Source of the DNA: Balanoglossus misakiensis
Lineage: Eukaryota > Hemichordata
Assembly (NCBI GenBank): GCA_040954595.2
Contig: CM082584.2
Span: 10,292,001 to 10,356,000 of the forward strand
Length of the DNA stretch: 64,000 bases
Direction: 5' to 3'
Shown: in pieces, positions 54,441-64,000 of the stretch
Position numbering within the stretch: position 1 is the stretch's first letter
Layout: every line of letters starts with the position of its first letter
Position numbers and translations under genes: made by a program
The notes under the pieces: model-generated
The model's input: only the letters and a program-made list of their open reading frames with translations
Told to the model about the DNA's origin: nothing
Databases searched by the model: none

Positions 54441-57400
54441 AAAAGTCCTCGAGAGTTTGGGCAGGTGCTGAAAGGCATAAGAAGTCATCTCAATTTCAGC
54501 AGTAACCGTCAAAACGTAAGCCAATATGCGTAACATCCACACACACAGACATCGCCGTGATCTGCTGGGGCAACTTCGAGTCTCACATCAGGAACTGAAA
54601 AGCGACAAATCGCGTCGAAAATTTCACTCATTATTTGAACCACTGTCCAGAAAATGACACGCCTGCGCCCGCCGGCCTCCCGAGTTACTCGATCCACTGT
54701 GAGAAAAAGTCTGTAAACAGCGCTGAGTAAGTCTTCAAAAAGACGGGAAAATAGCGGCTACTTCAATGCGCGGTGTCGCACTACAATCGCATATTTATCC
54801 GAATTCCCATTTTCTGCCGAAACCTGAAAATGGCAATTTTTGTTCCAATTCTTATTGGAAAAAATCATAAAACATGTTTACAGAATCGAAATCGTTCGAA
54901 GTATAGGGTTAATTTTCAGTTTGACGTGTCAAAAAAGCCCCATTGTGCACGTATAAAGCGAATAATTATAGGGTGTACATTTTTGTTTCTGTTGTAAAAT
55001 AAGACTATAATATCTTGTTCAAATACTGTGAAAACGGACATTAAAATTTGAATGGATTAAGACTGGTTCTTGCGGATTTACAAGCTGATTAAAAGTTCTG
55101 TGTAGAACTAAAACAAATACATTAAAATATTTCGCTTTTATTTTATAACCGTTTTAGCCTTTACGAGCAAGGGGGGAAATGATGATTTTTTGTGTCGTAA
55201 CAAACGAACACCATGCTTGTGCAAATACTAATATTTAATGATGCTGTTTGTAAACAGATAAGGCGTCTTCTTGTAAAAGTAAATTTACAGTCTCAAAGCC
55301 TACCAGTTTTTTTACACACCTTTCCACCGACGCACGTGGTGAGCGGTAATCCGCCCAGCTCGAAGAAACACCCAAAGCCTTTCCAGGCGCGATGTATCAA
55401 TATTATTACATCTACTATTTACAGCGGTGTTGTTGAAACAAATCCGGAGCTGTTTGATTTTCGCTGATAAGATTTTTTTCTATTTGTAGAAATTGTTAGC
55501 GAGAATGGATTGTGTACCGCCGTTGGATAAGCCTCACTCACAGCAAGCGTTTAGTTTGTCTGTGTGTGTGAATGCAATGCGCAGACCACATCTGCAACTC
55601 GCATAATACCGCTTTATTTCCGTCCTCCGATTTTATGATTCTCGCTGTCTTACCGTTGCTACTTTGGGTAGCTTACGTCTCTTTTAAGCCTGGCCCACTC
55701 TGTGCTCTGTGTAATACATGTATAAATTAGATGATTTCGTCCATCATGGCAGCTGATACCCTCCCTGTAACGTTTACACACGTGTAATACATAAACACTT
55801 GTCTCAATGGTTTCAATGGTTAGCGTTTACTGTGTGTGTGTTTTTTTCCTGAAAAAAGAATTATTACAATTTTCCTTGTACCGCACAGCAAAGCCAAATT
55901 TTGAAACGGAAGATTTTTGCGCCATTTTTTATAATAATTAGTTAATAAATTCTATCATCAGGGTTTAAAAAGAACACTTTTCAGTGAAGCCTACTCGATT
56001 TTTAGGAGTCGACACTCGCACGCTGCATGCATCGAATAATTGGGTTTTTGAAAGCTGGGAGAAGTAGCGCAGTCACTTCTGCACTTTGCTAATTATACTA
56101 CTTGATGACATCACTGCCTTTATTTCTGTGTTTTCTGACACTTTGAAGTCCATTACGCTCAAATTAGTCGCGTTACGACGGCCCTGCACCGGTGATCAAA
56201 GGCGCACTGCATTCAGCCCTGTTTTGTTCGGAACAGAGTGGCCGTTGTTCTAAGTCGTTCTGGCAAACATGTTTTGTCCTCTCATCAGCTTACGGTAAAC
56301 AAAGAAAAGTACCCGCCGATTTTCCCGTTGTCATACTATTAGCCACAATCAAATGTAACAAGATCAAGTTTGGCGAACAAAAACATCGCTATTAGGGCTA
56401 AATTCTGCCGTCCAATCACTGTCGGCGTTTCTTTCCGAGACCCTGGTGACGAGTAGTTATAGACGCACTTGTGATTATTTATTTTTGTTTTTTTTTCTGC
56501 CACCTTGGCGACTTTCGCGAGAGCCTTGCACTTTTCAAGCGCATTTTCGCGATGATACTCAGTTGTTCATCGCACCATGAAACCACAGCGTCTGGGTTGG
56601 TCAGCTTGTAAATGAGATCTGTCTATTCATTCACTATGCAGGAGCTCGCTTAACACTTAAGCTATGCTGAAAAGTAAGCATTTCTGAGCCATTTCTGTGT
56701 GTATACTAGTAAACAGCTTGACAAAAGAAAAGCCCACGTCTTAGCAAATTGCTTCGGGTTATAGAGCTTTCACAGACCAGATTTACCTAGTTTCATGACG
56801 GAGTTTTACTTTTTTTTTCAAAGCTGAAATTAGCAACCGTCTGTTCCCTGTGCATTATCTCTTTGAACAGACAGCGGCAGGCGTCGTAACTGGATAGGGT
56901 CGTCTCCGCTCCAAGAATCGCTCTTCTTTGTTGCCTTTCGAAAACATAACGGCATTCTCTATCGATAACCAGAGTTTGTGTGTTTTACAAACATTGCTTT
57001 GAAATCACAACCGATTATTTCTCAGGTTGTCCCATCCAGGTTTCGTTCCAAGCCCCCGTGTATGTCTCATCATCAAAGCCGGCACCGGCGACTCTACTGC
57101 GCCGAAGCACTCCGAAAGCATGCCACGATTTGCGCTTGGGGGCAGCCGACGCTTCCAATTTATCATATTTCAATCACGGAAAAATTGGATTCTCCTTAAA
57201 TTCTAGTTGAGATGGCAGACAATGTTTTTAACTCACGTGGTGTCGTTGTATGAAAGCGTTGCATGCCATGTAATAATCTTTGCGCGCGTCGGCATTAAAC
57301 AGTACGACACCAATAGTGTGCGACGCGGCGGCCATTCCCACCATAATATTGAATATAAAGTAGGAACTGTTGTATTGATAAGTATGGAGCTCCTGGGAAA

Positions 57401-57536
57401 TAAGCAATGCAGATTGATCTAGCACTGCATTGTCACTACAACCGTGTTCCAAGCGGCGTCGTAGCGAGGCGCTCCTCCCATTGCGCTGAATTTAATGGAG
57501 TAACGCGTCGCCCGGGCCACTCTCAGTTCTGTTCTG

Positions 57537-57780
57537 GTCTGTCTGTCTGTCTGTCTGTCTTATACCCTGTCTCTAAATGAGTATCTCTGCGCATGTCTCC
57601 CTACTCTCTCGTTCCTTCTCAACCTGGTTCTCTCTGTCCTAGTGTCTATCTGTCTGTCTGTCTCCATTTCTACCTGTCCCTATCCACAGTCCCTCTATCA
57701 CACAGAGCGACTGTGCCTTAATCACAGCCTCTGTCTATCAATCTGTCGATCTGTCTGTCTCTGTCTCTTGGCGCATACAA
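57537..57780 (+). repeat. (GTCT)6 and following pyrimidine-rich simple sequence
   Basis: A perfect GTCT array at 57537-57560 leads into about 200 bp of TCTCTG, CTGTCTGTC and TCTATC variants, an old degraded tetranucleotide region. Confidence 0.75.
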
Positions 57781-58655
57781 CGGCGGATGATACCTCCTTT
57801 GCATTGAGAGGGAATTGGTATCCCTTTCACCCGTACACAAAATCAATCCACGTTATAGGTCTTCCTCTGTAATGCGAAGTTGTTGGGATTCCGTGATGAT
57901 CCCTTAGCTAATTTTTCATTTCAAATCAGACAATATTACAGTTAGATGTGATTTACCGAACACGATATTTACATAGGTTTCCTTTTCATTAAAGCCCCGC
58001 AATGAAGGAAATTCAACGCAAACATGATCACATTCGCTTTGCAAGGATTTGAACTTTTTGGAATTGTACTTTGTGAAAAAGGCCCCTTATGTAATTGTGT
58101 TTCACTTAAAAGCTTATCAAGATAATAATTCTGATTCTTTACTCTTCGCTGGATATTGACGCATATTTATACACGTCTTATTTTATAGCTACAGTTGTCT
58201 GCCCTGTGTGAATTGTTCTGGTGATTTTCAATTACTTAGAAATATATTTTCCCCGTCACAGTCTTCACTTAGCTATCAGATATATAATATTTTGGCATCA
58301 AAGACGACGACTGTTCTCAAGCGCGGAATGCAGACTATTGATTTGTGATTGTTCGTCAACAGAAAAAATGACAACTAATAATTTCGCGACTACTATATAT
58401 ACTAAAACACAATTAATTACATAGCTACTGGTCGGTGAGCAGAGCCGGTTATTCTCAGTGGACAATTTTCAACGCATGCGCATCGGTGTAATTATTCTTT
58501 TAAAAAGCTGGGGTATTTAACTTAAATTACCAGTTCTTTGACTCTTCTCAATGTTTTAATTATGATCTCCAAAAAAATAATGTCGTCGTTTAAGCGCCTT
58601 GAAGAAACGACCCACTCTTCAAAACCTTCTGACAAGTATTATTCTGTCAAAGGGG

Positions 58656-58787
58656 AAAGGTCACATGCTGTAGTGTGACCTTTGACCGCTGATCACTTCG
58701 CCTGATACGTTCATGGTAAATATCGTCATTCGGCAGCTGACAGATGGATTGGGTAAAAAAGCTAAATGATCAGATTTGTCAAGGTCA
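58656..58787 (+). promoter_or_regulatory. Candidate nuclear-receptor response cluster
   Basis: Arms AAAGGTCACA (58656-58665) and TGTGACCTTT (58674-58683) form a perfect inverted repeat with an 8 nt spacer. The right arm continues into TGACCTTTGACC (58676-58687), which is a DR1 element. TCAAGGTCA, the extended half site used by NR5A and ERR receptors, lies at 58779-58787. Sites are seen directly; occupancy is inference. Confidence 0.45.
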
Positions 58788-61700
58788 GTCACTTTTTTGA
58801 AAGACAGAAAATTCCGAGTGAAAATTTCCCTAAACCCGTTTTTCACTATTGGACATCGCCAGATTACGAGCCCTTTGAGTGAAAACATTCAGATTATTGT
58901 ACGTTTTGTTTTCGCAACTTGGCTAATTTATGGTTTTGACACCCAATAAATACTTCTTATTCCTTTGGAGAGAATTCTTTACGGCGTTTGCTCAGGTTGA
59001 GCGGGAAAAGCCCCCTAGCAACTCGAATTACAGACAGGTATATATACTAACAGGGACATGCAGTGTTTACTAATGTCAGAGTAGATACGCGAAACTTTGT
59101 CCCAAAGTATCAGGCAATTTTGCCGGCGTTCGCACCTTGCTGAAACCAAGGAGGAATTCCCGCCCTGACGTGACTTTGGATTGTTCAAGTGTTGCTCTAC
59201 AAATATTTTATTTCTACCGGGACGGCGTAATTTATCGTCTGCCAAGGCGTCACACTTGCAGCTTTAGACGCTTCCAGATTACTTAGCGACAAATTTCAGC
59301 AATTTGCCTGCGTTTTGCGGCACTTTGCGGCACTTGTCTGGCGCTTTGTCAATGCCGGCTAATGTCTGTTATATTGCATGTTACCTGAATTTCAATTTCC
59401 AATAATATTTTCCGAGCTGTTCAATTACGTGATGTTTCGCATCGATTTTCCCCTCCAGTAGGGTTATTTCTCAATTTCTGTCGTTCTTTTAGCGGACCAG
59501 CTACCCGATAACGGCTCTTCCCTACTCTCCCGTCTTCTGTGCACAGAAACAAGAGATTATTTTCAGCAGCTAGCGCCGTGACCTTTGCTGAGATAGACCA
59601 TAATAGCTGCCGGAAGCTAACAGATGCGAAATGGAATACTGTTAAGAGGAAAACTACCGATCTCTCAGTTTTTACCCCCTCACATTCTCAGTTTGAGTTT
59701 CTGTCAGCCAATCACAGCGCAGGAATTTTGACCGCTTTGATTATGGTGGTTGGTTGCAAAGCGGACCAGACAAGATTTCAAAAGTTGAACTGCGTTTTAT
59801 TGTGCGTGTCTTTTGCATTTTATACTGCACATTTCAACATGAAGTTTTTCGCAAAACACACAGAAATTTCAAACTTATCACGGTCAGTGCAACTATGTAC
59901 ACGAGGCCGCGATCGTCATCTGCAGAGCTAGTCTGTGGTCGGCTACTGCAGTGAGCGGAGAAACGACAGCGAAAATGTGAACGCCGTGCACGCACGGTTC
60001 GCCCAATGTGTCGATCGCATGGAGCAAACAACTTTATTAATGCAATTTACAGGACATTTTGGCATCTATTTTCACGCTTTCAATAGATGTACTTGTTTAG
60101 GTCACGCCAAAAAGTGTAGATGGGCGACGGACCCATTGTTGGCAGTCGCCAGAGTTATCAAATGGCGATCGCGGGCACGATAACCGTTTATCACCGCCGA
60201 GGAGGACAGGAATACATGCAAAATATAACAACAAAAGGCGAAAAAATTATCAATTATTAAATTGAAAAGTGGCCAAGTTTTCTTTCAGTCGTCGCCGGTC
60301 CCGTATATTGGTGGCATTATTACATGACGCGGGTTGCCCCGGTAGAAAATGAATAAACACGTGTCTGTTCAGTCAGCATTCGCCAGCTTCTGCAACAAAA
60401 AACACCACCAATTCAAAGGGTACTCTCTATTACCCCCCTCTCTACAGCCACAATTTCGTTAATTTATTTACGAAAACACCGGCTGGCACTGCTTTTTTTC
60501 AGAAGCCTAGTCAAAAACTTGAGTTGGCGATACCCTGCCATGTAACGCGCATGAAAAATAAAGTCGCCATCATGATTTATAAACAGGGCCATGACCGTAA
60601 ATCCCATATTTTCCGGATTTTTTTGGCGAATCTTCAACAGGAGATATTGGTTTATAGTCTGCTCAATTTAGAGAAGTTTCCCCGACTAAAGAGAGCCGCG
60701 GAAATTGAGCTGACATAGTGGCACAGCGACTAGCAGTTCCACTCCAGAAGTATTTCACCGGGGTCCATATTACTTGACATAATAACACAATCCAGTCATG
60801 CGAAACTGTAGATATACCATTAGATAGCGATTGTGGGAATTACTCTCTCCAAAAGACGTTTAATTTCTCTGCCTATAATTTCATCATCGTTTCTCCATAA
60901 CGTATGTTAGCCAACTATTATCCATTGATTCTTTGGGCAGACTTTTTGTCATCCCGGCCAGGATTAGATCCAAATTGAATTAGGTGTTTATTGCTGCGCA
61001 TTTTATGCGCAAATGCAGTTAAGGGGGGTGGGTGATGCGCAGTTGTGCAGAGAGACCGGCTGGAAGGCGCGCTATTTTGCTAGGATACAACAATATTTGG
61101 GCGCAGCAACGGTAACATTTTTCACGTCGCAATTTTCTGCAAGAGTTGACCCGATGATTGCCGCGATTTGCGGCCGTCATTAACTGCTTATTAGAATGCA
61201 CTGAATGACTGTGATATTGACAGTAAAATAGTCTTTAGCGTACATCATTGGTGTTTGATGGCCGGGGCACAACAATGTGCCATGCAGGCAGTATGCTCCT
61301 TGACTCTTGCTTGTACTATCTGCCTCGAACAAAAGCAATCTTTCTTGAAATTAAATCAAATCAAATCATGTAGTCTATTTATATGCTGTACACATAACTC
61401 AGGCTGTGGCGCGTTATGACATCACGCCAGCAGACTTCAAGTGCACAGAGTTTTAAAGCCGCCATTTTTTTTTCTAAACGTCGGTCACTCACTGCTGCGG
61501 CGGTCAGACTGCCACGCAACCGAGCATTGGGTTTTATTGGAGTGTATTCAGAAGGGCTGTTATCTTTATGGTGGATTTCGGCCCAGAGGTAAATGGGCAG
61601 TCACACCGAACGCACACATGTAGGAAGGACACGGGACTATAATTTATCACGTGTATGGCCAACTGAAAAGTTGTTCAAGAACCAAATGCACGACTTAAAA

Positions 61701-64000
61701 TGCCACGAAACAATCTGTGATAGCCGGTTGTCGTGCCTTTATCACGTCGGTATGCAGCGAACCCCCCTTTTTCGGCAAAATAAGTTTTCGTTTTAATAAA
61801 TCGGGGAGTCGAGTCTCTCGGCACGAATTTAATTCGAAATTCGAGTCAGGAGATAGACAAAGTAATTGCCGTTGAAGTGTTGGTCATTGATAATGGCTTT
61901 TCCTTTTCAAGATATCCCCCAGGACATCGGAGATCCTTTAAAAATACACGCACAACTGACGTTAGTGGAAAGGACAAGACACGTCTAAAATATTTGAGGC
62001 CTCGGTTGTCGTCACAAGTTGACATCTGCTGCCGTCTCAACCGTCAACCCCCCAAAACACACAGCGTGTATAAGGCCGAACGAAAATCGAGGAAAACGAG
62101 ACATTTTGTGGGGTGACAGATTTCCACAAACCCGCCCAAAGGTTTGGAATTTCCGGTTAGACTGTTAGAATATAGTGAAAGTGGCACATTATTACAGCGT
62201 GTCTAACGCCCATAGCTATATTTCCTTGCTGCGGTTGCAGTTTGCTCATATGCAAAGTTGCATGCCTTCAATCGTGTCTGTCCAAACATCTGCAACGGCT
62301 TCGCCGAGATATTGTTTGACTGATTCCTCTTCTTTGTGTCCGCAGTATCTAAATGTTTCGATTCGGTAAAAAATTACACTCGGGTGGTCGATGCGTTTCT
62401 TCTGCCTTCGATCGCACTCTCTTAACCGCGGACATCTGTAAGGAGGGGTGGCGCGTGTCCCAATCGATGGTTGGTCCACTATAGACGGCCCCGAAGTAGC
62501 AACCGCATCGAAGGATCGAACCGACCGACATGTTTTCTTTCTTTATTGCCATTTGGAAATCTTTGTTATTGTATATTGTCAGTGTGTTTCCAAAAGGAAA
62601 AGACGAGAAGAGCCCCGAGAGTGCGATTACTGGTGAATTTCATTCAATACTTGGGCTCAGTCCATTTTCAGACACTCGACGCGGAAATCTATAGCGGCAT
62701 ATGAAAGCAACACAAACGCTTTTCGAGCTGTACCATCACCTCTGCCTATTACTGGCGACTCCGATTCAACTGGAAAATCTCCCGAGGCGTGAATATATTT
62801 CATTCCTTTGCCTTTTTTCGCATCTTCTTTCTCTCCGCGAGCTCAGGCATCAATCACGCCATGATACAGCCTTTCTTGGGACGGGTGGTATTAGTTGCTC
62901 GCTATAATATTAGCGCAGATAAAGTCAAACAAAGCTCTCTTAGCGAGAGAGAAACTCGACCACCCGATCAAAAGGATTTTCCTACCGATAGGTGAAAACT
63001 AAATAGCTTCAACCGACGTAAATCCCCGCCCGGGGCGTCCTAACACTGCCGATACTTTGTGAGCGACTACGCCCTGTTTTTGTGTGGCAAAAAAACCTCC
63101 ATTTTAGGGCGGCTTGTGTTTGCAAACACACACTCGCCACATGAACACAATTCTGAGTGTTCGAACATTGAAGGTAAAAGTGCGGTGGGAGACATCCTTT
63201 GTTAATAAATCGTCCTCAAAATTCTTTCTGAGTCATTAAAATTGATTATAAACCACTGCGGTGAAAGGAAAACGTCCGTAAGACCGATTTCCAGCCCGAA
63301 CAACGTCGCTTTTCCCGGATATTCGCTGTCGACGGCAAGCGCACAACTTGAACTTGTCGTACAACGACCGGAACCCAGTGGAGCTTTAACGCCACTTTCC
63401 AATCCCCGTACGCATTTAGGTACCCTACAAAAATGACTTTATTTGGAGACCATATGTTACGGGGGACTATTATCTTGATTTGTTTCACACTTTTTATGTC
63501 AGGCCATCCGAGCAGAAAATCTTTTACCATTTCGTTTGTTTTACCATACCTTTTTAACAGAAAACATTTTGAATTCATATTGAACTCCTTTAGATTACGA
63601 TTGCAAACTCTCCTACGAGTCTAGAATTCAAGGTTTTGCAAACACAACCAGTATGCGTTTGAGTTACCACATGGTCTTCGCAATATGTTTTGTTGGTTGT
63701 TCCAGCCAAGTGGCCACTAATCAAAACCAGTATTTTTGGGGATAAAATGTATTATGCCAAAAACTGGCTTGCGTATATAGCTTCTGCATCACAAGGCACG
63801 GAAAAGACAAGCACAGAAGCGGAGGAGACCCACAACAATGCCGTGTGGAGATAATATTCTGCTCGCAGTCACCGTGTCTTTGGCCATTGTAGCAGAAACC
63901 CGAGAGAAATTAATACAGTTCATCTGAACTTCTACAGCTTTGTTTGAACTGCGGCTGAATCCGTACTAATCACGTGTCTTTAAAGGACATGAAAACGTTT

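Larger units (their letters stand above)
46931..64000. other. Non-coding region downstream of FoxD, no gene recognised
   Basis: About 17 kb without a recognisable coding exon on either strand. The longest open frame (51943-52587, 214 codons) runs across a CA microsatellite and lacks family similarity. The region contains short simple repeats (52.37, 54.43 and 57.5 kb), a nuclear-receptor-like motif group at 58.66-58.79 kb, octamers at 48194 and 48668, and otherwise unique DNA. It may be the downstream half of the FoxD regulatory domain. Confidence 0.65.

Overview
This 64 kb window is animal nuclear DNA. Protein-coding sequence is split by GT-AG introns, most of the window is non-coding, and tetranucleotide microsatellites and long poly-G/poly-C tracts are common. 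The style (short 100-500 bp introns, ACAT and GATA arrays, an intronless FoxD gene with a Groucho-binding motif) fits a marine invertebrate bilaterian such as a hemichordate, amphioxus or lophotrochozoan. The sequence alone does not settle the species.

Two genes can be supported, both on the + strand. The first is ZNG1/CBWD, a COBW-family GTPase and zinc chaperone. Its 5' exons lie left of the window. Thirteen exons from the P-loop to the stop codon can be chained in one continuous frame (117-203 up to 43105-43163). The first eleven are packed into 2.75 kb. An intron of almost 36 kb follows (2862-38848), then an isolated exon at 38849-38975, a 4.1 kb intron, and a short last exon with the stop at 43161-43163. 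The second gene, 2.07 kb past that stop, is a single-exon forkhead gene of the FoxD class (45238-46332; 364 aa).

The arrangement is the most notable feature. Human CBWD genes sit next to FOXD4-family genes in the same tandem orientation, so this looks like an ancient ZNG1-FoxD linkage. The very long ZNG1 intron is the natural candidate for holding FoxD cis-regulatory elements: ZNG1 would be the housekeeping bystander and FoxD the developmental target. Short motif clusters in the non-coding DNA fit this view but do not prove it: paired K50-homeodomain sites near 18.2 kb, NK2-type sites near 40.5 kb, a nuclear-receptor inverted repeat plus DR1 near 58.7 kb, POU octamers, and a 22 bp palindrome near 35.4 kb.

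Layout: 1-2861, compact ZNG1 exons; 2862-38848, giant intron with a degenerate 30 bp minisatellite (6.6-6.9 kb), simple repeats, and two tetranucleotide arrays at 34.0-34.9 kb; 38849-43163, last two ZNG1 exons; 43164-45237, ZNG1 3' UTR and FoxD upstream region; 45238-46332, FoxD; 46333-64000, downstream non-coding DNA with no recognisable gene. I saw no transposon-encoded protein, tRNA, rRNA or CRISPR array.
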